This document shows, one piece after another, positions 41,416-55,000 of a stretch of 64,000 bases of DNA. The notes beneath the pieces were generated by a model, which ran no database searches, was not told the DNA's origin, and was given only the letters and a program-made list of their open reading frames with translations. This stretch comes from Metridium senile (lineage: Eukaryota > Cnidaria > Anthozoa > Actiniaria > Metridiidae), in contig OX459097.1 in the NCBI GenBank assembly GCA_949775045.1, positions 18,390,210-18,454,209 on the forward strand, read 5' to 3'. The position numbers and the translations under genes are program-made. The first letter of the stretch is position 1. Each line of letters starts with the position of its first letter.

Positions 41416-44313
41416 CTAACGCGTTGCGAGGTACTTAACGAATGTACATGTATTGTGTGTCCTGAGATGATTGATCATTGCCATATTCACGACTGGATTC
41501 CTTCCTGAATCGAACCACGAGCCAAGATTGCGGACAGCTGAGCTTACTATTGGTATATTTGCTTGACCAATGTTTAGATGTGCAATGTTCACTTTACCTA
41601 GTTGTGGCCGAGTGCCAATTAAAATAATCTCTGTTTTATCTTCATTGAGTTTTAATTTATCTAACGCCATCCAAGTCCTGATATTGTCAATACAATCTTG
41701 CATAGCGTTCACTGCATCCATCTGACTGGCGTCAGAGTCTGGTTTAAACGCCAGATACAGCTGGGTATCGTCAGCATAGGCATGTACTTCCGGAAACAGC
41801 TTACTGGCATATATAGTGAACAACATTGGTCCAAGGCACGAACCTTGAGGAACACCGTTGGGTAGATCAAACCTCTTGGAGTAGCTGCCCTCGAAACTGA
41901 TGCGCTGAGATCTCCCATATAAATAGGATGTAAACCAACGCAATGCAGTCCCAGTTATTCCAAAGCTAGATTCCAGACGTTTTAGTAGCACGTGATGATC
42001 CACCGTGTCGAACGCGGCACTTAAGTCGAGAAGTACCAGCAGTGTTACCCTTTGGCGATCCATGTTTAGCAAGATATCATTATGCACCTTCAGCAGAGCG
42101 GTCTCAGTACTGTGACAAGCGCGATAGGCCGACTGCAGTAGTGGGTACAGCTCAAATCTCATCATGTGTTCATGCATCTGATTGAATACAGCACGCTCAG
42201 CTAATTTTGAGATAAACTGAAGGTTGCTCACAGGTCGAAGATTTTGAAACGAGATGTCTTTCCCGGATTTCTTGAGGCGAGGATCAACAAGAGCTTCTTT
42301 CCATTTAGACGGAAAATGACCCAAAGACAGTGAGGAATTTAGTACACATGTGATTACAGGAAGGAGTTCCTCAAGGCAGTTCACGACCATAGATGTTGGC
42401 ATTGGGTCAAGGGCGCAGGTCTTTTTAGCGGACTTCTGTACGAGACTACGGACGTCATCACAAGAGAGCTGCCGGAACTCAGATGTTCGTTGGTAGTCCT
42501 CCACTATGGGATCATCTGGAACATTGTGTCTATTCTCCTCAGCAACTTCGGAGACATCAAGCCCATTACGGATATTACTTATCTTACGATAAAAGAATTC
42601 ACCTACGTCGTCAGCCAGAGAACGAATATCATTGTAATCGGGAAAACAAAGACTGTTCTTTGGTGCTAGAAGTTTTTTCATCCCTCTAAATAGCTTACCC
42701 TGATCACAGCTGTTATTATCGATAAAGTCAGAGTAAAAGTCCTTTCGCGCTTTATTAACAATAAAAGTAGTGTAATTTTTCTTCTTCTTAAAGAGTAGAA
42801 AGTCCGATGTCAATTTAGACTTCCGCCATTTCTTCTCCGCTTTACGACGTTCTCTTTTGGCCTCGGCGATCTCCTCATTATACCAGGGAACCTGCGGTCG
42901 GTTCCGTACACTTTTTGTCTTGATGGGTGCATGGTGGTCAATCAGGTCAGATAGTGTAGTCTCATAGTTCTTAATAAGGTTGTCGAGATCTGCAGGGCCA
43001 CGCCCTTCACTGTAGACTGTGGTGCACAAGTCAGACGACGCTAGGTTGTCATGGAGACAGGCCATATTAACATACCTAAGTTTCCTATAGGTGACCTTCT
43101 TGGCCGTGGAAGTAGGTTTTTTAATCTCCAGATCACAGATAATGGAGGCGTGGTCAGAGAAGTACCGGCCGATCCTTGGTGATGCTTGAATGATAGTGCT
43201 TGCCTTACGAGTAATCACAAGGTACAACGTATGACCGTAAATATGCGTGGGCATGTCGACATGCTGTTGAAATCCAAATGAATCAATGAGGTCTAAAAAC
43301 TTCATAGTGTCCGGATCACTGGAGACGTCGACGTGGATATTAAAGTCTCCAATAATCAACAACTGTTCCTTTGAGAGAATCACTGACTCTATATGGTTAG
43401 AAAATTCATTGAAGAACACACTCATGGGTACCCTGTGGTCTTCCGAATATGGCGGTCTGTAGAAGATGATGACTCTAAGATTATTAGCGGCGGATGGTGT
43501 CACTATCCATTCTGAATACTCAAATGATTCCATTTGTCCAGAGCTAGCCATAGTCACTTTCAGAGAATCTCTGTAAAGAAGAGCAGTACCACCGCCACGA
43601 CGGCCCTCGCGAGGTTTATCCATAAATTTGTAACCAGTAGGGCATAACTGCGCTCTAATAGAGTCGTCGATTGCCGTCAACCAGGTTTCTGTAACTGCAA
43701 CTAGATCGAATTTATTTTCACAAACATAGTCCACAAAGTCCGCTGTTTTGTTTCTGATAGATTGAGTGTTCATCAAACATAAGGACAGAGGATGAATAGA
43801 ATTCTTAATATAAAGTTCACGACGTATGTTGACAAGGTTCGCTGTATTACGTGTTGAAGTTGACATCATCTTTTGTGATCTGCGATGCGTCGTAACAACA
43901 GAATCAATCACTCTGTTGTTGGGACCAGGGTTAAGTTTAAAAACCAAATCGCCCTCCAACAATGCATGGAATGTAGCTGTGGTATTTGCATAATATACAC
44001 ATGGACACTTGTGATGCCTTCGCTTCATAACAACTGAGTTGGTGATGGCATTTAGCTTCGGTAACAATATATCTTGAACAATGGCCTCATTAGGCCCACG
44101 ATGCTGAGCTAGCAAAGATTGCAGTGACCAAAACGTTAAGAGCGAAATTTCTTGAACTGACTGAAGTTTTTGAGCTAGAAAACCCACCAGATTCATGCTT
44201 GGAGTACTTATACAGGCAGCACCTGACTTGAATTGACCAATCTGACATCTTGGAAAGAGTAAGAAAGCAAAAAAGGCGGACAACAGAAAACCGTGACCGC
44301 CACAAATATACAT
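41416..44313 (-). CDS. LINE ORF with degenerate 2A-like motif; C-terminus missing
   Basis: An open frame of 965 codons from the ATG at 44313. A hydrophobic leader (FLLSAFFAFLLFPRC) and a long linker lead to NTTATFHALLEGDLVFKLNP and GP at residues 110-131, an NPGP site without the preceding D-x-E. Endonuclease: SLCLMNTQSIRNKTADFVDY, VTETWL, LLIIGDFNIHVD and FSDHASII. RT: KKTCALDPMPTSMVV, LLDLSAAFDTVDHHVLLKRL, GVPQGSCLGPMLF and HAYADDTQLYL. The frame ends soon after VRNLGSWFDS, about 200 residues short of a normal C-terminus, with an unrelated-looking tail. It is CR1/Rex-like. It was recently intact but probably cannot move in this form. Confidence 0.85.
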   Translation of the reverse strand: MYICGGHGFLLSAFFAFLLFPRCQIGQFKSGAACISTPSMNLVGFLAQKLQSVQEISLLTFWSLQSLLAQHRGPNEAIVQDILLPKLNAITNSVVMKRRHHKCPCVYYANTTATFHALLEGDLVFKLNPGPNNRVIDSVVTTHRRSQKMMSTSTRNTANLVNIRRELYIKNSIHPLSLCLMNTQSIRNKTADFVDYVCENKFDLVAVTETWLTAIDDSIRAQLCPTGYKFMDKPREGRRGGGTALLYRDSLKVTMASSGQMESFEYSEWIVTPSAANNLRVIIFYRPPYSEDHRVPMSVFFNEFSNHIESVILSKEQLLIIGDFNIHVDVSSDPDTMKFLDLIDSFGFQQHVDMPTHIYGHTLYLVITRKASTIIQASPRIGRYFSDHASIICDLEIKKPTSTAKKVTYRKLRYVNMACLHDNLASSDLCTTVYSEGRGPADLDNLIKNYETTLSDLIDHHAPIKTKSVRNRPQVPWYNEEIAEAKRERRKAEKKWRKSKLTSDFLLFKKKKNYTTFIVNKARKDFYSDFIDNNSCDQGKLFRGMKKLLAPKNSLCFPDYNDIRSLADDVGEFFYRKISNIRNGLDVSEVAEENRHNVPDDPIVEDYQRTSEFRQLSCDDVRSLVQKSAKKTCALDPMPTSMVVNCLEELLPVITCVLNSSLSLGHFPSKWKEALVDPRLKKSGKDISFQNLRPVSNLQFISKLAERAVFNQMHEHMMRFELYPLLQSAYRACHSTETALLKVHNDILLNMDRQRVTLLVLLDLSAAFDTVDHHVLLKRLESSFGITGTALRWFTSYLYGRSQRISFEGSYSKRFDLPNGVPQGSCLGPMLFTIYASKLFPEVHAYADDTQLYLAFKPDSDASQMDAVNAMQDCIDNIRTWMALDKLKLNEDKTEIILIGTRPQLGKVNIAHLNIGQANIPIVSSAVRNLGSWFDSGRNPVVNMAMINHLRTHNTCTFVKYLATR

Positions 44314-44651
44314 AATTATAATAATAGACAGCGAATGTACGATGGCCCGACAGCTTATAGCTTTAGGAGTTTACCGCCTTTGTTTTATAGAGCTTCTTTA
44401 TGGTTTGCCACACTGGATGAAAGTCTATACACGTGCATTATTATACACCAAAGTAAAGAAAGTTTTGGGGTGGTCCACAAGCAACCAGAGAATCTCTTGT
44501 GGCGTTAAACTAGACAAATAGGAGCTCGTAAAAAGCTCAGTACAGAGTTTAAAGAGGGAAAAAAGTTAATACGTGTTACTCCTGCAATGATGGTTCAACT
44601 CTATTTGTAAGTTATGGGGTTTAAGAAAGGGGTTTTAGTATAATAAGTTAC
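44314..44651. other. Junction between LINE and satellite
   Basis: Contains the short 5' flank of the LINE and unique sequence before the first recognisable satellite monomer. No gene is visible. Confidence 0.4.
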
Positions 44652-47600
44652 GGGAATAAAATTTGTAGTTTTTTCTAAATAAAATCTTGGCCATTTATCA
44701 GAATGCTCTAATATTCTCAGACATTACTAACAGGGACTAGCCGAAAATTTTGTGCCGAAAACCCCGATCTTTTTCACACATTTTTACATTACCCTATATA
44801 GCATATTGCATTCTGGGTAGGATTTTGTAGTTTTTTCTAAATAAAATCTTGGGCATTTATCAGAATGCTCTAATATTCTCAGACATTACCAACAGGGACT
44901 AGGCGAAAATTGTGTGCCGAAAACCCCGATCTTTTTGAGACATTTTCACATCAGCCTATAGGGCATATTGCATTCTCGGTAGGATTTTGTAGTTTTTTCT
45001 AGATAAAATCTTGGGCATTTATCAGAATGCTCTAATATTCTCAGACATTACTAATAGGGACTAGCCGAAAATTTTGTGCCGAAAACCCCGATCTTTTTGA
45101 CACATTTTCACATCACCCTATAGGGCATATTGCATTCTGGGTAGGATTTTGTAGTTTTTTCTAGATAAAATCTTGGGCATTGATCAAAATGCTCTAATAT
45201 TCTCAGGCATTACCAACAGGGACTAGGCGAACATTTTGTGACGAAAACCCCGATCTTTTTGACACATTTTCACATCTCCCTATAGGGCATATTGCATTCT
45301 GGGTAGGATTTTGTAGTTTTTTCTAAATAAGTTCTTGGGCATTGATCAGAACGCTCTAATATTCTCAGACATTACTAACAGGAACTAGGTGAAAATTTTG
45401 TAACGAAAACCCCGATCTTTTTGAGACATTTTCACATCACCCTAGAGGGCATATTGCATTCCGGGGAGGATTTTGTAGTTTTTTCTAAATAAAATCTTGG
45501 GCATTTATCAGAATGCTCTAATATTCTCAGACATTACCAACAGGGACTAGGCGAACATTTTGTGACGAAAACCCCGATCTTTTTGACACATTTTCACATC
45601 TCCCTATAGGGCATATTGCATTCTGGGTAGGATTTTGTAGTTTTTTCTAGATAAAATCTTGGGCATTGATCAGAACGCTCTAATATTCTCAGACATTACT
45701 AACAGGAACTAGGTGAAAATTTTGTAACGAAAACCCCGATCTTTTTGAGACATTTTCACATCACCCTATAGGGCATATTGCATTCTGGGTAGGATTTTGT
45801 AGTTTTTCCTAAATAAAATCTTGGGCATTTATCAGAATGCTCTAATATTCTCAGACATTACTAATAGGGACTAGCCGAAAATTTTGTGCCGAAAACCCCG
45901 ATCTTTTTGACACATTTTCACATCACCCTATAGGGCATATTGCATTCTGGGTAGGATTTTGTAGTTTTTTCTAGATAAAATCTTGGGCATTGATCAAAAT
46001 GCTCTAATATTCTCAGGCATTACCAACAGGGACTAGGCGAACATTTTGTGACGAAAACCCCGATCTTTTTGACACATTTTCACATCTCCCTATAGGGCAT
46101 ATTGCATTCTGGGTAGGATTTTGTAGTTTTTTCTAAATAAGTTCTTCGGCATTGATCAGAACGCTCTAATATTCTCAGACATTACTAACAGGAACTAGGT
46201 GAAAATTTTGTAACGAAAACCCCGATCTTTTTGAGACATTTTCACATCACCCTAGAGGGCATATTGCATTCCGGGGAGGATTTTGTAGTTTTTTCTAAAT
46301 AAAATCTTGGGCATTTATCAGAATGCTCTAATATTCTCAGACATTACCAACAGGGACTAGGCGAACATTTTGTGACGAAAACCCCGATCTTTTTGACACA
46401 TTTTCACATCTCCCTATAGGGCATATTGCATTCTGGGTAGGATTTTGTAGTTTTTTCTAGATAAAATCTTGGGCATTGATCAGAACGCTCTAATATTCTC
46501 AGACATTACTAACAGGAACTAGGTGAAAATTTTGTAACGAAAACCCCGATCTTTTTGAGACATTTTCACATCACCCTATAGGGCATATTGCATTCTGGGT
46601 AGGATTTTGTAGTTTTTTCTAAATAAAATCTTGGGCATTTATCAGAATGCTCTAATATTCTCAGACATTACCAACAGGGACTAGCCGAATATTTTGTGAC
46701 GAAAACCCCGATCTTTTTGACACATTTTCACATCAGCCTATAGGGCATATTGCATTCTGGGTAGGATTTTGTAGTTTTTTCTAGATAAAATCTTGGGCAT
46801 TGATCAGAACGCTCTAATATTCTCAGACATTACTAACAGGAACTAGGTGAAAATTTTGTAACGAAAACCCCGATCTTTTTGAGACATTTTCACATCACCC
46901 TATAGGGCATATTGCATTCTGGGTAGGATTTTGTAGTTTTTTCTAAATAAAATCTTGGGCATTTATCAGAATGCTCTAATATTCTCAGACATTACCAACA
47001 GGGACTAGCCGAATATTTTGTGACGAAAACCCCGATCTTTTTGACACATTTTCACATCAGCCTATAGGGCATATTGCATTCTGGGTAGGATTTTGTAGTT
47101 TTTTCTAAATAAAATCTTGGGCATTTATCAGAATGCTCTAATATTCTCAGACATTACCAACAGGGACTAGGCGAAAATTGTGTGCCGAAAACCCCGATCT
47201 TTTTGACACATTTTCACATCACCCTATATAGCATATTGCATTCTGGGTAGGATTTTGTAGTTTTTTCTAGATAAAATCTTGGGCATTTATCAGAATGCTC
47301 TAATATTCTCAGACATTACTAACAGGGACTAGCCGAAAATTTTGTGCCGAAAACCCCGATCTTTTTGACACATTTTCACATCAGCCTATAGGGCATATTG
47401 CATTCTGGGTAGGATTTTGTAGTTTTTTCTAAATAAGTTCTTGGGCATTTATCAGAATGGTCTAGTATTCTCAGACATTACTAACTGGGACTAGCCGAAA
47501 ATTTTGTGCCGAAAACCCCGATCTTTTTGACACATTTTCACATCACCCTAGAGGGCATATTGCATTCTGGGTAGGATTTTGTAGTTTTTTCTAAATAAAA

Positions 47601-50600
47601 TCTTGGGCATTTATCAGAATGCTCTAATATTCTCAGACATTACTAACAGGAACTAGGCGAAAATTTTGTGCCGAAAACCCCGATCTTTTTCACACATTTT
47701 TACATTACCCTATATAGCATATTGCATTCTGGGTAGGATTTTGTAGTTTTTTCTAGATAAAATCTTGGGCATTGATCAAAATGCTCTAATATTCTCAGAC
47801 ATTACCAACAGGGACTAGGCGAACATTTTGTGACGAAAACCCCGATCTTTTTGACACATTTTCACATCTCCCTATAGGGCATATTGCATTCTGGGTAGGA
47901 TTTTGTAGTTTTTTCTAGATAAAATCTTGGGCATTGATCAGAACGCTCTAATATTCTCAGACATTACTAACAGGAATTAGGTGAAAATTTTGTAACGAAA
48001 ACCCCGATTTTTTTGAGACATTTTCACATCACCCTATAGGGCATATTGCATTCCGGGGAGGATTTTGTAGTTTTTTCTAAATAAAATCTTGGGCATTTAT
48101 CAGAATGCTCTAATATTCTCAGACATTACCAACAGGGACTAGGCGAACATTTTGTGACGAAAACCCCGATCTTTTTGACACATTTTCACATCAGCCTATA
48201 GGGCATATTGCTTTCTGGGTAGGATTTTGTAGTTTTTTCTAAATAAAATCTTGGGCATTTATCAGAATGCTCTAATATTCTCAGACATTACCAACAGGGA
48301 CTAGGCGAAAATTGTGTGCCGAAAACCCCGATCTTTTTGACACATTTTCACATCACACTATATAGCATATTGCATTCTGGGTAGGATTTTGTAGTTTTTT
48401 CTAGATAAAATCTTGGGCATTTATCAGAATGCTCTAATATTCTCAGACATTACTAACAGGGACTAGCCGAAAATTTTGTGCCGAAAACCCCGATCTTTTT
48501 GACACATTTTCACATCACCCTATAGGGCATATTGCATTCTGGGTAGGATTTTGTAGTTTTTTCTAAATAAGTTCTTGGGCATTTATCAGAACGCTCTAAT
48601 ATTCTCAGACATTACTAACAGGAATTAGGTGAAAATTTTGTAACGAAAACCCCGATTTTTTTGAGACATTTTCACATCACCCTATAGGGCATATTGCATT
48701 CCGGGGAGGATTTTGTAGTTTTTTCTAAATAAAATCTTGGGCATTTATCAGAATGCTCTAATATTCTCAGACATTACCAACAGGGACTAGGCGAACATTT
48801 TGTGACGAAAACCCCGATCTTTTTGACACATTTTCACATCAGCCTATAGGGCATATTGCATTCTGGGTAGGATTTTGTAGTTTTTTCTAAATAAAATCTT
48901 GGGCATTTATCAGAATGCTCTAATATTCTCAGACATTACCAACAGGGACTAGGCGAAAATTGTGTGCCGAAAACCCCGATCTTTTTGACACATTTTCACA
49001 TCACACTATATAGCATATTGCATTCTGGGTAGGATTTTGTAGTTTTCTCTAGATAAAATCTTGGGCATTTATCAGAATGCTCTAATATTCTCAGACATTA
49101 CTAACAGGGACTAGCCGAAAATTTTGTGCCGAAAACCCCGATCTTTTTGACACATTTTCACATCACCCTATAGGGCATATTGCATTCTGGGTAGGATTTT
49201 GTAGTTTTTTCTAAATAAGTTCTTGGGCATTTATCAGAATGGTCTAGTATTCTCAGACATTACTAACTGGGACTAGCCGAAAATTTTGTGCCGAAAACCC
49301 CGATCTTTTTGACACATTTTCACATCACCCTAGAGGGCATATTGCATTCTGGGTAGGATTTTGTAGTTTTTTCTAAATAAGTTCTTGGGCATTTATCAGA
49401 ACGCTCTAATATTCTCAGACATTACTAACAGGAATTAGGTGAAAATTTTGTAACGAAAACCCCGATTTTTTTGAGACATTTTCACATCACCCTATAGGGC
49501 ATATTGCATTCCGGGGAGGATTTTGTAGTTTTTTCTAAATAAAATCTTGGGCATTTATCAGAATGCTCTAATATTCTCAGACATTACCAACAGGGACTAG
49601 GCGAACATTTTGTGACGAAAACCCCGATCTTTTTGACACATTTTCACATCAGCCTATAGGGCATATTGCATTCTGGGTAGGATTTTGTAGTTTTTTCTAG
49701 ATAAAATCTTGGGCATTGATCAGAACGCTCTAATATTCTCAGACATTACTAACAGGAACTAGGTGAAAATTTTGTAACGAAAACCCCGATCTTTTTGACA
49801 CATTTTCACATCAGCCTATAGGGCATATTGCATTCTGGGTAGGATTTTGTAGTTTTTTCTAAATAAAATATTGGGCATTTATCAGAATGCTCTAATATTC
49901 TCAGACATTACCAACAGGGACTAGGCGAAAATTGTGTGCCGAAAACCCCGATCTTTTTGAGACATTTTCACATCACCCTATATAGCATATTGCATTCTGG
50001 GTAGAATTTTGTAGTTTTTTCTAGATAAAATCTTGGGCATTTATCAGAATGCTCTAATATTCTCAGACATTACTAACAGGGACTAGCCGAACATTTTGTG
50101 CCAAAAACCCCGATCTTTTTGACACATTTTCACATCACCCTATAGGGCATATTGCATTCTGGGTAGGATTTTGTAGTTTTTTCTAAATAAGTTCTTGGGC
50201 ATTTATCAGAATGGTCTAGTATTTTCAGACATTACTAACTGGGACTAGCCGAAAATTTTGTGCCGAAAACCCCGATCTTTTTGACACATTTTGACATCAC
50301 CCTAGAGGGCATATTGCATTCTGGGGAGGATTTTGTAGTTTTTTCTAAATAAAATCTTGGGCATTTATCAAAATGCTCTAATATTCTCAGACATTACCAA
50401 CAGGGACTAGGCGAACATTTTGTGACGAAAACCCCGATCTTTTTGACACATTTTCACATCTCCCTATAGGGCATATTGCATTCTGGGTAGGATTTTGTAG
50501 TTTTTTCTAGATAAAATCTTGGGCATTGATCAGAACGCTCTAATATTCTCAGACAATACTAACAGGAACTAGGTGAATATTTTGTAACGAAAACCCCGAT

Positions 50601-52077
50601 CTTTTTGAGACATTTTCACATCACCCTATAGGGCATATTGCATTCCGAGGAGGATTTTGTAGTTTTTTCTAAATAAAATCTTGGACATTTATCAGAATGG
50701 TCTAATATTCTCAGACATTACCAACAGGGACTAGGCGAACATTTTGTGACGAAAACCCCGATCTTTTTGACACATTTTCACATCTCACTATAGGGCATAT
50801 TGCATTCTGGGTAGGATTTTGTAGTTTTTTCTAGATAAAATCTTGGGCATTTATCAGAATGCTCTAATATTCTCAGACATTACCAACAGGGACTAGGCGA
50901 AAATTGTGTGCCGAAAACCCCGATCTTTTTGACACATTTTCACATCACCCTATATAGCATATTGCATTCTGGGTAGGATTTTGTAGTTTTTTCTAGATAA
51001 AATCTTGGGCATTTATCAGAATGCTCTAATATTCTCAGACATTACTAACAGGGACTAGCCGAAAATTTTGTGACGAAAACCCCGATCTTTATGACACATT
51101 TTCACATCTCCCTATAGGGCATATTGCATTCTGGGTAGGATTTTGTAGTTTTTTCTAGATAAAATCTTGGGCATTGATCAGAATGCTCTAATATTCTCAG
51201 ACATTACCAAGAGGGACTAGGCGAAAATTGTGTGCCGAAAACCCCGATCTTTTTGACACATTTTCACATCACCCTATATAGCATATTGCATTCTGGGTAG
51301 GATTTTGTAGTTTTTTTCTAGATAAAATCTTGGGCATTTATCAGAATGCTCTAATATTCTCAGACATTACTAACAGGGACTAGCCGAAAATTTTGTGACG
51401 AAAACCCCGATCTTTATGACACATTTTCACATCTCCCTATAGGGCATATTGCATTCTGGGTAGGATTTTGTAGTTTTTTCTAGATAAAATCTTGGGCATT
51501 GATCAGAATGCTCTAATATTCTCAGACATTACCAAGAGGGACTAGGCGAAAATTGTGTGCCGAAAACCCCGATCTTTTTGACACATTTTCACATCACCCT
51601 ATATAGCATATTGCATTCTGGGTAGGATTTTGTAGTTTTTTCTAGATAAAATCTTGGGCATTTATCAGAATGCTCTAATATTCTCAGACATTACTAACAG
51701 GGACTAGCCGAAAATTTTGTGCCGAAAACCCCGATCTTTATGACACATTTTCACATCTCCCTATAGGGCATATTGCATTCTGGGTAGGATTTTGTAGTTT
51801 TTTCTAGATAAAATCTTGGGCATTGATCAGAACGCTCTAATATTCTCAGACATTACTAACAGGAACTAGGTGAAAATTTTGTAACGAAAACCCCGATCTT
51901 TTTGAGACATTTTCACATCACCCTATAGGGCATATTGCATTCCGGGGAGGATTTTGTAGTTTTTTCTAAATAAAATCTTGGGCATTTATCAGAATGCTCT
52001 AATATTCTCAGACATTACCAACAGGGACTAGGCGAACATTTTGTGACGAAAACCCCGATCTTTTTGACACATTTTCA
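44652..52077. repeat. 162-bp satellite array, left part (~46 monomers)
   Basis: Head-to-tail units of 162 bp: CTAGATAAAATCTTGGGCAT, for example, recurs at 44999, 45161 and 45323. Each unit has AAAACCCCGATCTTTTTGA, ACATTTTCACATC, the 10-bp palindrome CCCTATAGGG (or a variant) and CATTCTGGGTAGGATTTTG. Monomer variants recur in order: the block from about 45030 repeats 810 bp later (5 x 162), with shared markers such as TCTCAGGCATTACC at 45191 and 46001. The array is interrupted mid-unit by a LINE and continues in phase at 55529. Confidence 0.97.
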
Positions 52078-55000
52078 GATGAGGCAATATGGCATCGACG
52101 AGTACGGTCACGATTTTCGTGCTCCGTATAATTTTACTTATTCTGCAACGACATTATGTCCACTACAGCCCAAAATCTACAGTAACAGGGATAAGTTCAT
52201 CGTTAAACGAAATTTCACCTCAATTGAGTTCTTCTTGGACATCAATAATGGATTTCTCTCTCCGAAAGATAAATTATCCTCCGTGTTACAGGTATGGCTT
52301 CTCCTTCTCCCCGGAAAGACCTTCGCATTTGTTACTGCTTTGCTTACTTCTCTCTGGTGACATACAAACCAACCCTGGACCTCATCATCATAATGGTTTG
52401 AGACTATGTCAATGGAATGTCCAAAATCTTACTGATAGTAAATTCGAGGAGATCAAACTTAAATTAACTAACGAATTAAAAGACATTGACATCCTCTTCC
52501 TATCAGAGACTTTCTGTACCAATAAGATACCCGATACTTTTTACAATATTCCTGGCTATGTTCTCTTTCGAAAAGATCGAATCGGACGAAAAGGTGGCGG
52601 AATATTGGCACTTGTCAACAACTCAGTCATTGCGAAAAGAAGGGATGATTTGGAAGACGATACTCTGGAAGCACTTTGGCTTGAGGTATGTCCTTATAAA
52701 TCCAAACGTTCTTTATTTGTCGGCGGTATTTACAGGCCACCTTCTCATAAAGTAGAAGATGACAAGAAACTGGCAAAAAACATTGAAAGTGTTCATCTAA
52801 AAAATAAAGAACTTATTTTAATGGGAGATTTTAATGTGGACTTTCTAAACTCAACTAAATTTAACAAGCATCCATTCGTGAAAACACTCCATGATTTGCA
52901 TATGGTCCAGCTTATAACAACAACAACAAGACCTATTTCAAATACATGTTTGGATCACATTTGGACAACTCATCCAGAACGAATGAACAGTTTAAGCACA
53001 ATGTCTTCAGGAATGTCTGATCATGTACCCATTGTTGGAACGAGGACCTATAAGCGTTCAACAAACAAAGCAAACAATCACACTGTAATCAACTATAGAG
53101 ACCTAAAAAGATTGGACAAAGAAAAGCTTAATGCTGCATTAAAAGAAGCCCCATGGGACTCTGCTTTTATATTCGAGGATTCTGACGATGTTATTGATGC
53201 TTGGTACAACATTTTCGAAGGCGTAGTTAACACTCACCTACCAATAAAGCGTAAGAAGGTTAAAAGGAAAACTCAACCCAAGTGGTTTACTAGCGAAATA
53301 TCTTGTGAAATCAAAAAAAGGGATAAATTGTTGGCCAAAGCTAAGGAAACTCAAACTGATACTGATTGGCTAAATTATAAACAATCACGGAACAAAGTAT
53401 CCAAACTAATAAGGGAAACAAAAGAATCATTCTTCAAAAAAAAGATGTCTGAAAACAAGCATGATACCAAAAAGCTTTGGAATCTAATTAAAGGTTTAAG
53501 TAATGAACAGAACAACAACCGTGAGAGTATCAATAGTTTGAAACGTGGCGATGTTCATGTGACAGAAACAAAGGATATTGCCGATGAATTTAACTCTCAT
53601 TTTGTTAACCAGCCAAAAGACCTATTGGATGCCCAAAATATTGACCCAGACACGCCCTATGATGACCATCACGATACAACACCAAGTGAAGAGGCTCTTC
53701 AAATACCTAATATAACACCGAAAAGAGTTGCTGAGATCCTTCTGTCTATTCAAACTCATAAAGCCACCGGTGATGACCAGATCAGTGCAAAGTTGTTACG
53801 AATCACAGCGAGTGCGATTGTAAACCCTTTGAGCAGATTACTTAACCACTGCCTATCCACTGCAACCTTTCCTTCTAAATGGAAGATCGCGAAAGTGACA
53901 CCGATCTATAAACGACAAGGTAGTAGAGACGACAAAAATAATTATAGACCTATCTCTGTTTTGCCTGTTCTATCAAAGGTCTTGGAAAAACATATATGTG
54001 AGTACCTGCACAACCACCTAAAGAACAATGGTATGCTGTATAACCTTCAATCTGGTTTCAGAAAATCACATTCAACAGAGACAGCTCTCATTCGTCTGAT
54101 AGATCAACTACTATTTGAACTTGATAGTAATAAAGTAAGTGGCTTGGTGTTCATAGACTACAAAAAGGCATTTGATTTGATTGACCATAAGATTCTCTTG
54201 ACAAAGCTCCGTGCCTGTGATATTAGCGAGAGGGACATGAAACTGTTTACAAGCTACTTGTATGAACGTTCTCAGTATGTCAATATTGACGGAATCCACT
54301 CCCAGATAAAACCTATGCATTATGGTGTTCCACAGGGATCTGTGCTAGGACCGTTGCTATTTCTAGTTTTTATAAACGATCTCCCGGCATCATTACAACA
54401 CTCAACTGTAGACTGTTATGCCGACGACACAACACTTAGCTACGCGTGTCCAGTCGAAAATGCACCTGGTTTACTATCAGAAAACTTGCAAAGAGACATT
54501 GATAAAACTGTAAAGTGGTCAAAGGACAATAAAATGATTCTAAACGAAGTCAAAACTAAAAGTATGATCGTAACTGGAAAAAGACTACAAAAACACTTAC
54601 TTGGTGAAGATCAGCTTTTAATTATAGTAAACAACAAACAAATAGAACAGGTCCAGAAACAACGATTTTTAGGAGTAATCATTGACAATGAATTGAGTTT
54701 TGACTCACATGTTGATGAGCTTTGTAAAAAGCTGTCCCAAAGAATTGCACTATTGAAGAAGATCAGACGGTTCCTTCCTATCGAGCAACGAATCTTATAT
54801 TACAATGCCCTAATCAAACAAGTCATGATGTACGGTTCCACCGTGTGGACATCCTGTTCTGTGGACAACCTAAAGAAAGTCTTCAAGATGCAAAAACGTG
54901 CAGCACGAGTAATCTTAAACGCAGACACCAGAGACAGTAGTGTAGAACTATTTAGTAAACTAGGATGGCTTCCCTTCTATGATGAAGCAAAAATTAACAA

